Origin: Fibrella aquatilis
Lineage (GTDB): Bacteria > Bacteroidota > Bacteroidia > Cytophagales > Spirosomataceae
Length of the DNA: 64,000 bases
Reading direction: 5' to 3'
NCBI RefSeq assembly: GCF_017353255.1
Contig: NZ_JAFMYU010000003.1
Coordinates: forward strand, 186,001-250,000
The translations under genes and the position numbers were made by a program. Shown here in pieces: positions 39,245-48,461 of this stretch. Every line of letters begins with the position of its first letter. Within the stretch, counting starts at the first letter, position 1. Under the pieces are notes generated by a model that ran no database searches, was not told where the DNA came from, and saw only the letters and a program-made list of their open reading frames with translations.

Positions 39245-40051
39245 TCACCCTCCCGTGGCGAAGCCTTCGAAGACGGTCATGCCGCCGTCGATGAAGATGC
39301 TGGCGCCGGTGATGTAGTCGGCATCGTCAGAGGCGAGGAAGACGGCGAGGTTGCCGATATCTTCGGGTTGGCCAATGCGGTTGTAGGGCACCAGCGTCAT
39401 CAGTGAATTATAGGCCTGCGGGGTGCTCCAGGCGGCGGTGTTGATAGGTGTCTGAATAGCACCGGGGCAAATGCTGTTGACCCGGATTTTGCGGTCACCG
39501 TATTCCTGCGCCATCGACTGCATTAGCATCTTAATCGCCCCCTTGGTGGATGCGTAGTTGGCGTGGCCCGCCCAGGGAATCAACTCATGCACCGAACTCA
39601 TGCAGATAATTTTGCCCGTCGCCTTCGATACCTCCGGGCGGGGGCCACGGCGCAAAAACTCGCGGATAGCTTCGCGGGCGCACAAAAATTGCCCCGTCAG
39701 GTTCACGTCGATCACCAGTTGCCACTGCGCCAGGGTCATCTCGTCGAACTTGGCGTCGCGTTGCAGGCCCGCGTTGTTTACTAGTATATCAATCGTGCCG
39801 AAGTGGTCAATGGCCTGTCTGAACATGGCCTGCACCTGATCTTCTTTAGATACGTCGGCCATCAGGGCCAGGGCGTCAACGCCGTAGCCTTTAATTTCGG
39901 CCACGATGGCCTCGGCATCTTCGGGCTTCGAGACGTAATTGATGATCACGTTGGCCCCGGCCTGACCAAGTGATTTGGCCACCCCGGCCCCAATGCCTGA
40001 GTTGGCTCCTGTAATTAGGGCGGTTTGTCCCGAAAGTTTTTTGTCTGCCAT
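39245..40051 (-). CDS. SDR-family oxidoreductase (glucose 1-dehydrogenase type)
   Basis: The 268-residue protein has the classical SDR features: TGANSGIG for the dinucleotide, NNAG, the catalytic Ser in CMSSVHELIPWAG and NYASTKG with Tyr and Lys, then CPGAIQTPI and the end GASIFIDGGMTVFEGFATGG. It oxidises or reduces a sugar or alcohol with NAD(P); similarity to glucose 1-dehydrogenases is by overall pattern, so the substrate is unproved. Its last codons are duplicated at 38376. Confidence 0.92.
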   Translation of the reverse strand: MADKKLSGQTALITGANSGIGAGVAKSLGQAGANVIINYVSKPEDAEAIVAEIKGYGVDALALMADVSKEDQVQAMFRQAIDHFGTIDILVNNAGLQRDAKFDEMTLAQWQLVIDVNLTGQFLCAREAIREFLRRGPRPEVSKATGKIICMSSVHELIPWAGHANYASTKGAIKMLMQSMAQEYGDRKIRVNSICPGAIQTPINTAAWSTPQAYNSLMTLVPYNRIGQPEDIGNLAVFLASDDADYITGASIFIDGGMTVFEGFATGG

Positions 40052-40191
40052 AAGTTGCGGTTGACGTTGTGTGGTTTGCTCTCCTAATTACTACCAAAGG
40101 CACTGTTTGGTTAATCGGCGCTACCGATTTAATAGCTTCTTAAACTTTCGGGCGGGGGGCGGGTTCAATTCCAAACGAACCAACTAAAACC

Positions 40192-40392
40192 ATGATTGAA
40201 CGCCCCGAATCAGGACAGTCGCCCAGCGACGAAGACCCTAAACCCGGCACTTTCCTGAAAGAAGTAAACGAAGACACCGACGTAGATGCCGATGAGGTAA
40301 AAGACAAGTCAGACGGCATGCAGGAAACGGATTACCTCGGCAGAAGCAATCTTCGCAACCGAGATAAAGAGTCGGAAGAAGATAAGGCGTAG
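40192..40392 (+). CDS. Small acidic protein, 66 aa
   Basis: A hydrophilic, probably disordered protein rich in Asp, Glu and Lys (PGTFLKEVNEDTDVDADEVK). No family recognised. The ATG follows an A/C-rich stretch without clear ribosome site. Small acidic proteins of this type are frequent in Cytophagales genomes. Divergent from the SDR gene. Confidence 0.6.
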   Translation: MIERPESGQSPSDEDPKPGTFLKEVNEDTDVDADEVKDKSDGMQETDYLGRSNLRNRDKESEEDKA

Positions 40393-40410
40393 GGCGGGTG
40401 TACGGGCTGC

Positions 40411-40944
40411 CTACAGCGTTGGCCGAACCGTTTTAATGATGGCAAGCACTTCAGCCTGCACCTCTACATCGAACGCTACATTCAATGACTCTTTCAACTG
40501 CCCTTTTTCCGATAAGTAGAGCAGGCCCAGCGATTTGGGGGCTACGGAGTAATAGAAAATCCCGAGGGTCTGGCTTCCCTGCATCAGTGTAATCGATTTG
40601 TCGAGGGTTTGGCCGTTGTAGGTTACTGACGTGGATGCGCCCCCAAAAAGTGGGTTGCCATATTCATTGCAGGTAAGCGGGCCGCAGAAGCTATAGCTGA
40701 AAGCAGCCCGTTTGTCTATGCGGTTTTTTCCAAAGCTCAACCCCTCGAACCCAACGGCGCCTTCGCCTTCGTAGCCGCTCGGAAACTTGATGGTGTAGGC
40801 CGTGTTGAGTTTAATCGCTGGCCAATTTGTCGGGTCGGTAGAGATGGTAACCGTGTTGCCGGGCGTAGGGGTTGGTTGAACCGTGTCCTTACTGCGGCAA
40901 GTCACTAAAAACCCAACAAACAGGAGTATAACGAGCTGACGCAT
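40411..40944 (-). CDS. Lipoprotein of unknown function, 177 aa
   Basis: The signal MRQLVILLFVGFLVTC ends at Cys16. A Thr/Pro linker and a beta-rich domain with two nearby cysteines (CGPLTC, about residue 87) follow. No family recognised. It probably resides in the outer membrane facing the periplasm or surface. Confidence 0.75.
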   Translation of the reverse strand: MRQLVILLFVGFLVTCRSKDTVQPTPTPGNTVTISTDPTNWPAIKLNTAYTIKFPSGYEGEGAVGFEGLSFGKNRIDKRAAFSYSFCGPLTCNEYGNPLFGGASTSVTYNGQTLDKSITLMQGSQTLGIFYYSVAPKSLGLLYLSEKGQLKESLNVAFDVEVQAEVLAIIKTVRPTL

Positions 40945-41063
40945 GGTAATTTGCTCTTTTCAATAAAACGAACAGACAAACGTTTCCGTGTAAAGATAAA
41001 TCGCTGGCAGCGACTGTGGCTGTTACATCGCGGCTGTTTATCAGAAGGTACATAGCCAGCGCA

Positions 41064-41573
41064 CTAATCCCTGTTGGGCTTACTTTTCTTCTTCCGCACC
41101 ACCAGTTCCCGGTACCCAAACGTGGGGTCGGGTTCGCGGCTGAAAACAACGTCCGGCAGTATTCCCACTACAATCTCGGCGGTGGTGTAGACCTTGCAAC
41201 CAACCATCAGGTGGCCACCGAGGGTGCGCCCGGTAGAGTCGGAGACCGATAGATGAACATGACTACCGCTAGCGGCAAGTGTGCCCACCAGCGAGACAAT
41301 CTCGAAGTGACCCTGGTAGTGCGTTGGCCCATCCTGGTTAGCCAGCCGCAGCGACACATCGGTTAAGCTACCCACACAGGTAAGCAGCGTACCGGCCGCA
41401 ATGTGCTGATTTTGAACCAGTTCATCCAACGCCAACTTTAGATCCTGCCCCGGTTTCAGGCGAAAAGACAGGGTAGTCATGGCCGACGGTTGGGCCGAAA
41501 CGGTGGGCTGGGCGGTGGTGGTTTCCATAGTGGCGACGAGCAGATAGAGCGTAAACAATAAAATAGCGGGCAT
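41064..41573 (-). CDS. PPC (DUF296) domain protein with signal peptide
   Basis: After a signal-like N-terminus (LLFTLYLLVATMETTTAQ) the protein shows the PPC/DUF296 fold: LKPGQDLKLALDELVQNQHI, GTLLTCVGSLTDVSLRLANQ, FEIVSLVGTLAASGSHVHLS, GRTLGGHLMVGCKVYTTAEI. In plants these are AT-hook partners; in bacteria the function is unknown and the protein forms trimers. Here it would be exported. The tail is basic. 169 residues. Confidence 0.88.
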   Translation of the reverse strand: MPAILLFTLYLLVATMETTTAQPTVSAQPSAMTTLSFRLKPGQDLKLALDELVQNQHIAAGTLLTCVGSLTDVSLRLANQDGPTHYQGHFEIVSLVGTLAASGSHVHLSVSDSTGRTLGGHLMVGCKVYTTAEIVVGILPDVVFSREPDPTFGYRELVVRKKKSKPNRD

Positions 41574-41606
41574 AGCGGTTAATGTGATGTGTGATTGAAC
41601 CGAGGT

Positions 41607-42605
41607 ATGCGAAAATACACCCTCCCAGCCATTCTTGCCGCTTTCCTGCTTACGGGAAGCACCGCCCTAACGCCCCAATCGGGCGAAACCATAACGACGG
41701 TTGCCGCAGTGGCAGCCAACCCAACGCGTTTTGACGTCATAGACACCTATGCCCGAAACGCGCCGGAAGCTTATGCAAAAAGTCTGCAAAGCCTTAGTGA
41801 GTACCTAACCTCGCCTGCCCGCACCGACCTGGCCAAAGCCCGCTCGATCTACGCCTGGATCACGTCGCACGTGCGCTACGACATGAGTACCTACACGGGT
41901 GCGTCCTACGCGTCGGAGATAGCCTATGCCAACCGGGCGTTGCAAAGCCGCCGTACGGTATGCACTGGTTTTGCGCTGTTGTTCAAGCAGTTGCTGACCC
42001 GGGCGGGGGTAGAGGCCATCACCGTAAAAGGCTTTTCTCGCTATGCCGATTCGCAGGCGGGCCTGCCTACGGGGGGCATTGACCACGAGTGGAATGCTGT
42101 GCGTTTGGATGGTGACTGGTATCTCTTCGACCTTACGTGGGCCTGTACGACCGCGCAGAAGGGAAGGCCAAACGATTTCTATTTCATGACCGATCCGCAG
42201 GCGTTTATTGCGCAACACCTGCCGCTCCAAAGCCGCTGGCAACTGCTGGACCGACCCGTGAGCAAACCCGATTTTGACCGGTTTCCGAAGTATTACGATG
42301 CCTACTTCACCTTAGGTTTCACTCCTTATTTTCCTAAACAGGGGTTGCTCCGCGCTTATGACGGTGTCACGTTGAATCTGACCAACGAGGAAAACGTTGA
42401 GTTTTGGTGTTCGGCTGGCCCACGTGGTTCGGGTTCTTCGTCAGCGGTGCCCATCAGAATTACCCGCCGCGACGATCAGTATCAGTTGCAGGTAAAGCTG
42501 CCTGCCAGGGGACCACAAACGTTATATGTGTTTGCTAAGCCCAAAGCCAACTCCCGCGAATCCTACAAACAGTACGCTGCTATTGCTTCATTTACGGTGC
42601 AGTAA
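41607..42605 (+). CDS. Secreted transglutaminase-like protein
   Basis: I chose ATG 41607 over an upstream TTG. A signal peptide (YTLPAILAAFLLTGSTA) precedes a transglutaminase-like core: ARSIYAWITSHVRYD, catalytic Cys in RTVCTGFALLF, His in GGIDHEWNAV and Asp in WYLFDLTWA. The triad is complete, so it is likely an active cysteine protease or transferase in the periplasm. A C-terminal beta domain follows. 332 residues. Confidence 0.9.
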   Translation: MRKYTLPAILAAFLLTGSTALTPQSGETITTVAAVAANPTRFDVIDTYARNAPEAYAKSLQSLSEYLTSPARTDLAKARSIYAWITSHVRYDMSTYTGASYASEIAYANRALQSRRTVCTGFALLFKQLLTRAGVEAITVKGFSRYADSQAGLPTGGIDHEWNAVRLDGDWYLFDLTWACTTAQKGRPNDFYFMTDPQAFIAQHLPLQSRWQLLDRPVSKPDFDRFPKYYDAYFTLGFTPYFPKQGLLRAYDGVTLNLTNEENVEFWCSAGPRGSGSSSAVPIRITRRDDQYQLQVKLPARGPQTLYVFAKPKANSRESYKQYAAIASFTVQ

Positions 42606-42609
42606 AAAA

Positions 42610-42703
42610 GTGGTGAGTGGTAAACGATGAGTGGTGAGTTTGCTTCCGCTAGAGTAGATACGCTGGCGGAAGCAAACTCACCACTCATCGTTTACCATTT
42701 ACC
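42610..42703. repeat. Long inverted repeat, about 40-bp arms
   Basis: 42610-42649 pairs with about 42664-42703: 32 bp are perfect from the loop side, then mismatches. Arms consist of GTGGTGAGTGGTAAACGATG-like words. It is followed directly by a second, perfect hairpin at 42707. Confidence 0.88.
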
Positions 42704-42706
42704 GTT

Positions 42707-42764
42707 CTGTTACAAACGAAAAAGGCCCAGATCGTGAGATCTGGGCCTTTTTCGTTTGTAACAG
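42707..42764. terminator. Perfect 27-bp palindromic hairpin, bidirectional terminator
   Basis: Arms 42707-42733 and 42738-42764 are exact complements with a GTGA loop. Inner GGCCCAGATC stems are flanked by A5 and T5 so it terminates on both strands, between the convergent transglutaminase-like and outer-membrane-protein genes. Confidence 0.95.
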
Positions 42765-42768
42765 CCGC

Positions 42769-44739
42769 TTACTTATTCACTTCGTCGATGCCGAAGCTCA
42801 TGTCGCGGCGACCGCTGTTACCACCCCGGCGCGATTTCCGTGGGGCTGGCGGCGTAACCATCTTCTGATACTGCTCGGCGTTCAGCGGCTTCAGGTCGGT
42901 GATCGAGTACGTGTTATCGCTGATCACGGTATTGAAGCTACCTACGCTACGCTCTGGCTGACCATTGCAGGGTAGTTGCGTTACGCTGAACACAGCACGG
43001 AAGTACTGTACCTGCGGACGAACGCGACGGCCTTTGAACCGGATGGCTTTGCCACTTTCGATCTGCGACTTCTCCTGTTGCAGTGTGCGGGCCAGATCGC
43101 CTGGCAGCTCACGAATGTTCAGGATCAGTGCTGTCGTGTCGAACTCGAATGGCTGGGTAGCCAGGCGACGATTCAGCGTACGGTAGCGCAGACGGGTGGT
43201 AGTATCGCCTACCGACGTAACCTGACCGTTGCAATAGCAGATATTAGCTATCTCACGCGTGTATGGGTTGCGGTAGTATACCTCCAGGCGCTCTAGGCGA
43301 TGACGGAATTCGCAGGGAGGATTTGGCGGAGGCGTACCTGTTTTCAGGCTACCCAATACGGCGAAACTCGTCGTAGCTACTTCGCTCATGCAATCACCGC
43401 ACTTGGCTGTTTGGTGGTTATGCACCGTTATATAGTAGAAACCGCGCGTTGGCTTGCCATTCTGCAAATACTGCGTGGGGAACGCCAGCGTGGTGTCCTT
43501 CGTATCGACCACCTGCGCAATGATCTGATCTCCCGCCTGCTGCGTACCAACACTGTCAGGGCGGAAGTACAAACGAGCCGTAAACGTTTCGTTCTTGGGG
43601 TTGATCGTCGTTGAGCGCCAGCTAATAGTTGGTGCCGACACGTTGTCTGGAATACTATCAGATGCCAGAGTAAGACCGTTGAGGGGTGTATTCCGGAAGC
43701 TAACTGCCAACTTGGGAATCGAATCGCAGGTGGGGCAGAACGTTGGCGCTTTCGGGATCAGGCGCTTCTGGATGAAGGTTCTGCGCACCCCCAGACCAGC
43801 CGAGAAACCACCATGCTTGCGAGTAAACTCGAACAGGTTGTTGGGCAGGTTAGTCTGGCCACCGTCGATAATCAGATAGTTTAGGTCTGTGTAATAGCCC
43901 TGTACTTGAGGACCTAGCAGCCAACTGTTACCAATAGGGAAGAAAACCCCCACCGATGCGTTAGCGCCGAAGTGCAACAGGCGGTTGCTGGGTTCCACAA
44001 TCCGAACAATCTGTTCAGCGCTGGTACCCGCACTCGGTACTGAGGCACCGTTAAACGCCGACTCGGTCCGGTAGAGACCGCCACGGGCAGCTGCTTCAAT
44101 AAACGTTGCCGTACGGAACGGGTTTTTCCGGCGACCAATTTCCCACGACAAAATTGGACCCACCGTTAGGAAGAAATCTTCTTGGGGCTTGTTTCTGAGT
44201 GTCACCCGGTCGCTTGAAATACCGCGTGTGTTGGCAATAGCCAGAAAGTCGGTTTTCCAGTCGTCGCGGGTGTAAAAATTCTGATAGCCCAGCGCGGCAC
44301 TCAGACCTAGTTTAAACTTCTTCTCTGGCTTGGTAAAGAAGTAGTCGGCACTGAAGGTGGTGTTGATACCCGTACCATTATAGAGCGAATTGTCGCGTTT
44401 GGTTGGCCCAAAAGTATTGGCCCATGAACCGCAATAGGCAAACGCTGGGCCAGCGTAGAAACCCAGCCGCCAGGGTGAAATTCGCCGTGCCAAGGCGAAT
44501 GTCTGCAACGTAGTGTCGCAGTCTTCCAACTCGGTGACGTTGGGGTATTGGCTCTTGAAACTGGCCCGTTGAACAGTGTCGCCAAAGTTTCCTTTACCAA
44601 GGTTGAAAATGCGTTCACGGGGGGCATAGCGATCCGGCGCCTGGTTTCGGCGTAACGTGTCGCCCTGCTGTGCATGGGTGGCCGTCGTACCCGCATAGAG
44701 GAACGTGAGGCCCGCCATGAGTCGGATAAGTCTGTGCAT
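42769..44739 (-). CDS. Large outer-membrane-type protein, 656 aa
   Basis: From ATG 44737-44739 there is a signal peptide (MHRLIRLMAGLTFLYAGTTA). The first half has repeated amphipathic strands (LGFYAGPAFAYCGSWANTFG; KLGLSAALGYQNFYTRDDWK; GANASVGVFFPIGNSWLLGP), as in outer-membrane beta-barrels. The second half is mixed, with CPTC, CGDC and CYC pairs, and a Lys/Arg end. No family recognised. It may be a barrel with a periplasmic or surface domain. An upstream ATG (44781) would add 14 residues in front of the signal. Confidence 0.75.
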   Translation of the reverse strand: MHRLIRLMAGLTFLYAGTTATHAQQGDTLRRNQAPDRYAPRERIFNLGKGNFGDTVQRASFKSQYPNVTELEDCDTTLQTFALARRISPWRLGFYAGPAFAYCGSWANTFGPTKRDNSLYNGTGINTTFSADYFFTKPEKKFKLGLSAALGYQNFYTRDDWKTDFLAIANTRGISSDRVTLRNKPQEDFFLTVGPILSWEIGRRKNPFRTATFIEAAARGGLYRTESAFNGASVPSAGTSAEQIVRIVEPSNRLLHFGANASVGVFFPIGNSWLLGPQVQGYYTDLNYLIIDGGQTNLPNNLFEFTRKHGGFSAGLGVRRTFIQKRLIPKAPTFCPTCDSIPKLAVSFRNTPLNGLTLASDSIPDNVSAPTISWRSTTINPKNETFTARLYFRPDSVGTQQAGDQIIAQVVDTKDTTLAFPTQYLQNGKPTRGFYYITVHNHQTAKCGDCMSEVATTSFAVLGSLKTGTPPPNPPCEFRHRLERLEVYYRNPYTREIANICYCNGQVTSVGDTTTRLRYRTLNRRLATQPFEFDTTALILNIRELPGDLARTLQQEKSQIESGKAIRFKGRRVRPQVQYFRAVFSVTQLPCNGQPERSVGSFNTVISDNTYSITDLKPLNAEQYQKMVTPPAPRKSRRGGNSGRRDMSFGIDEVNK

Positions 44740-44781
44740 ACGTACAGTTATTTTTGATTCGTTGGCAAAATACAACTTCAC

Positions 44782-45315
44782 TAACTTAAATCAAGAGACG
44801 CTCCTATAAAGAATTTAGGCAACGGTCCAGGTATTAAGTCGCTTCTAACCAGTCCCCACTGCCATAAAGGGCTGGTTATCGGCTTGGTAACACTGTCTTG
44901 CTGAACACTAAAAAATGAAGCAGTCAACGCGGGCAAAAGTAGCTCAGAATTGTACAGAAACGTTTTTTAATCCATACTTCTGGACAAAATCGCTTTTATG
45001 GTCAGAAAAGCAGGCGGCAAATGTGTTACATTAAACCGGCTATTTTCCTGGTAGTCAAGATTGAAGAAGCCGTTGCTTAACAAAAGTCACGCCAAAGGTG
45101 CTGATTGCCCTGCCTTCATGCTGCAAGCTATTTTACACTGACAGTCCTCAATTTGTTAGCTTATCAGAACGAATTAGCTGTTCGCTGGTTAGTATATGTC
45201 TGACTATGAGTTGTTTGTGTTTGGCAGACTGCTTGTGGCTGACACGATAACATGGCACAGGTAAGGGTTGTTCTGTCAAACGAACCTGATACCCAACCCC
45301 CGTTGTTCTTGTTGT
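44782..45315. other. Gene-free intergenic region between divergent genes
   Basis: About 530 bases with no credible gene on either strand. The DNA is AT-richer than the surroundings and should hold the promoters of the outer-membrane-protein gene (minus) and queG (plus). I see no named motif, RNA or strong repeat. Confidence 0.5.
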
Positions 45316-46266
45316 ATGTCAACCACTGCTTCGTTTGTTAACGCCCAGAAAATCAAAGCTAAAGCGCTTGAATTAGGCTTTGATTTTTGTGGTATTGCCA
45401 AAGCCGACTTTCTGGAAACTGAAGCGCCCCGTCTCGAGAACTGGCTGACACAACATATGCACGGGCAAATGGGCTACATGGCCAATCACTTCGATAAACG
45501 GCTGGACCCCCGCCTATTGGTCGATGGTGCCAAATCTGTGGTGTCTGTATTATTAAATTATTTTCCGGGGCATGAAGCAGAAAATCGGCTACCTGAAGGA
45601 GAAGTTACTTATAAACTATCGAAGTATGCCTATGGAACTGATTATCATTTTGTATTGAAAGATAAATTAAAAGCACTGCTTGCCTACATCCACACAGAAA
45701 TTGGTGAGGTAGGCGGGCGGGCGTTTGTCGATTCGGCCCCGGTGATGGACAAAGTGTGGGCAGCAAAAGCGGGAGTAGGCTGGGTAGGTAAGCATAGTAA
45801 TCTCCTAAACCGGCAGATGGGCAGCTTTTTCTTTATCGGTGAACTGATTCTTGACCTCGAACTGACCCCCGATGGTCCTACCACCGACCACTGCGGAACT
45901 TGTACACGGTGCATCGACGCTTGTCCAACCGAGGCTATTGTAGCTCCATACGTAGTTGATGGTAGTCGCTGCATTTCCTACTTCACCATCGAATTGAAAG
46001 AAGCGATTCCGCAGGAAGTGAAGGGCAAATTTGAGAACTGGATTTTTGGCTGTGATATCTGCCAGGATGTTTGCCCCTGGAATCGGTTTGCCAAACCTCA
46101 TCATACACCTGATTTTTCGCTCTCACCCGAACTGGCACAATTTAGCGCTATCGATTGGGAAGAGATTACTGAAGACCTATTCAATAAGGTGTTTCGGCGT
46201 TCGCCAGTGAAACGTACCAAACTGGAAGGGTTAAAGAGAAATATAAGCTTCGTGAAAGGTGAGTAG
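45316..46266 (+). CDS. queG: Epoxyqueuosine reductase QueG
   Basis: QueG reduces epoxyqueuosine in tRNA to queuosine with cobalamin and two [4Fe-4S] clusters. The protein (316 aa from ATG 45316) has [16 protein letters not shown] and [13 protein letters not shown] as the two cluster sites, and [21 protein letters not shown] before them, all diagnostic. I chose this ATG over an upstream one at 45268, which would add Cys-rich residues not found in the family. Confidence 0.96.
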   Translation: MSTTASFVNAQKIKAKALELGFDFCGIAKADFLETEAPRLENWLTQHMHGQMGYMANHFDKRLDPRLLVDGAKSVVSVLLNYFPGHEAENRLPEGEVTYKLSKYAYGTDYHFVLKDKLKALLAYIHTEIGEVGGRAFVDSAPVMDKVWAAKAGVGWVGKHSNLLNRQMGSFFFIGELILDLELTPDGPTTDHCGTCTRCIDACPTEAIVAPYVVDGSRCISYFTIELKEAIPQEVKGKFENWIFGCDICQDVCPWNRFAKPHHTPDFSLSPELAQFSAIDWEEITEDLFNKVFRRSPVKRTKLEGLKRNISFVKGE

Positions 46267-46472
46267 GGGGAAAAGTCGTAGAGTAGTCAAGATATAAGGT
46301 ATTGATTCAAATGGTTACAGAACGCTGCTCACTAGAGTAAGTCTATGAGAAGTGTATATTCAGAATTCACTAATCTTGTGCATTGATAAACAATAGGACA
46401 GCAAACAAAACGTTGTAAGAAACAGTTCGTGTATATCCATACCCAACATCTTTGGTAATCCACACTACATAG

Positions 46473-47141
46473 ATGACTCGAGACCGTTTACAAACCGAAA
46501 ACAGGTTGATTGATGCTATTCACGAATTACTAACAGAAGAAGGCATAAGCCAGATTAAAATAAACCGGGTAGCACAACACGCTAAAGTAAATAAAATACT
46601 GATATACAGGTATTTTGGTGGCATAGAAGGGCTGCTTAACGCTTATTACAAAAAGTATAAACCTGTAATAGATACCCCCCCTATTGATATAGAGCGTCTC
46701 AAAGGTGCCCCGCTTGATGAGTTTTTTCAGGCCTGTTGCGAGTACGTAATAACAGAATTCAGGCAGCTACGAAACAATCCACAGGCCCAAAGCTTTTTGA
46801 AAAACGACCTGATGGCCTATCAACCAGGTGTTGTAAGCCCGTTTGCAGACCAGAAATCGACTCAGTTTCTTGCCATGATCGATGAATTGAGTGAGTTAAT
46901 CCAGAGCGAGAATGGCCGGGCTTTCTCGGCTATCATTGTGAGTGGCATGACGCTACTCACGTTCATGGCACAGGATAAGCGTACCGTGTTTGGTGTTGAC
47001 CTGAGCACTGAAGAAGGATGGGCCAATATTGAGAGTGCACTTCAGCGCATTTACCAGGCGCTGGCCGAGGTAAACAAAGCGCGCATTGGTAACACCCTGC
47101 CCATACCTCCCTTATCAACTTCTGGCCAGGAGTCTTCGTAG
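46473..47141 (+). CDS. TetR-family transcriptional regulator
   Basis: The N-terminal helix-turn-helix is clear: LIDAIHELLTEEGISQIKIN-RVAQHAKVNKILIYRYFGGI-EGLLNAYYKKY. The C-terminal ligand domain (residues 70-220) is helical without a recognised ligand. Its 3' end overlaps the kynureninase gene on the other strand by 27 bases. Its target is unknown; divergence is not seen, so it may control distant genes. Confidence 0.92.
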   Translation: MTRDRLQTENRLIDAIHELLTEEGISQIKINRVAQHAKVNKILIYRYFGGIEGLLNAYYKKYKPVIDTPPIDIERLKGAPLDEFFQACCEYVITEFRQLRNNPQAQSFLKNDLMAYQPGVVSPFADQKSTQFLAMIDELSELIQSENGRAFSAIIVSGMTLLTFMAQDKRTVFGVDLSTEEGWANIESALQRIYQALAEVNKARIGNTLPIPPLSTSGQESS

Positions 47142-48389
47142 CGTATTGCCTACTTCCCAGACATCCTCAAACGACGTATAGAGGGGTGCGGGGGCTAGTC
47201 GTACGCAGTCGGGTTCGCGCCAGTCGCCTATGATGCCAGCCTGCGTGAGCTGGTCAAATATGGTTTTGCCCTGCTCGGGAATGAGTAGCGAGAGTTGACA
47301 ACCACGCAGGTTTGGGTCCTCGGGTGTGATGATGCGAATAATATCGCCGAGTAAAAAATAGAGATAGCCAGTCAATAATTCACTTTTTTGGCGCAGGGCA
47401 GGCATACCCGCTTCGGCCGTGATCTGCACTGCCGTATCGTGAACGGCCATGGCCAACACGGTGGGGGTGCTCACCTGCCAGCCATCTGCGCCGGGCATAG
47501 GCACGAAGCCTTTGGTCATGGCAAACCGCTGTGACTGGTCATATCCCCACCAGCCTGCCAGCCGGGGCAGCATAGCTGCACTGGCATGATGCCGTTCGTG
47601 GACAAAAATACCCGACACGCCCCCCGGTCCGGCATTAAGGTATTTATAGGAACACCAATAGGCAAAATCAACCTGCCAGTGGTGCAGTTGCAGCACTACG
47701 TTGCCCACACCATGAGCCAGATCGAACCCTACCAGCGCCCCCGCATCGTGCGCTGCCTGAGCAACAGCCGCCATGTCGAACACCTGGCCGGTATAATAAT
47801 GCACACCGCTGAAAAGAACAAGTGCCAGTGAATCAGCGTGTTGTGCTATGGACCGAAGCAGATCTGCCATCTGCCAGGTTTCGTGGCCGGGCCGAGGATA
47901 TACCTCAATCAGCACGTCGTCGGGGTTGAGGCTACGGGCGCGGATGTGTGTTTCAAAGGCATACATATCTGAGGGGAAATCGCCGCCGATGGTCAGGATC
48001 CTGGTACGCTTGCCGACCGGGCGGTAGAACGACGTCAACAACAGGTGCATGTTGACGGTCAGGTTGTTCATGGCGCAGACCTCTGTTTCCAAGGCACCCA
48101 CAATATGCGCCAGGGCGGGTTTGCTGCGCTCGTGGATCGTGAGCCAGGGTTTGTTGCGCACTACTTCATCCTCATCAAACCAACCTTCGACAGCCAGATT
48201 TTGCCAGACAGACAACTCATGGTCTAGGGCAGCCCGGACTGCTTTGGGCTGTAGTCCCAGCGAGTTTCCGCAGAAGTAACGGAGCGGCTGCCCATTGCGC
48301 TGAGGTATATAAAAACGGTCTCGAAAGGAGCGGAGCGGGTCTTTTTGGTCAAGCTGACGGGCAAAGTCAAGTTCGTTGATGAAGTTCAT
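47115..48389 (-). CDS. kynU: Kynureninase
   Basis: The PLP enzyme cleaves kynurenine or 3-hydroxykynurenine to (3-hydroxy)anthranilate and alanine. The 424-residue protein has YFCGNSLGLQPKAV at the N-terminus, the Asp in GFDLAHGVGNV that pairs with PLP, and the Schiff-base Lys in WCSYKYLNAGPGGVSG. All are typical of KynU. Other genes of the kynurenine path are not adjacent. Stop at 47115. Confidence 0.95.
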   Translation of the reverse strand: MNFINELDFARQLDQKDPLRSFRDRFYIPQRNGQPLRYFCGNSLGLQPKAVRAALDHELSVWQNLAVEGWFDEDEVVRNKPWLTIHERSKPALAHIVGALETEVCAMNNLTVNMHLLLTSFYRPVGKRTRILTIGGDFPSDMYAFETHIRARSLNPDDVLIEVYPRPGHETWQMADLLRSIAQHADSLALVLFSGVHYYTGQVFDMAAVAQAAHDAGALVGFDLAHGVGNVVLQLHHWQVDFAYWCSYKYLNAGPGGVSGIFVHERHHASAAMLPRLAGWWGYDQSQRFAMTKGFVPMPGADGWQVSTPTVLAMAVHDTAVQITAEAGMPALRQKSELLTGYLYFLLGDIIRIITPEDPNLRGCQLSLLIPEQGKTIFDQLTQAGIIGDWREPDCVRLAPAPLYTSFEDVWEVGNTLRRLLARS

Positions 48390-48461
48390 GGGCGAAAGTT
48401 AGCGCAGAATTTACGGAGGACTGTGTAATTTGGGCGTCGTATAATCTCACCCGTAACTAAG

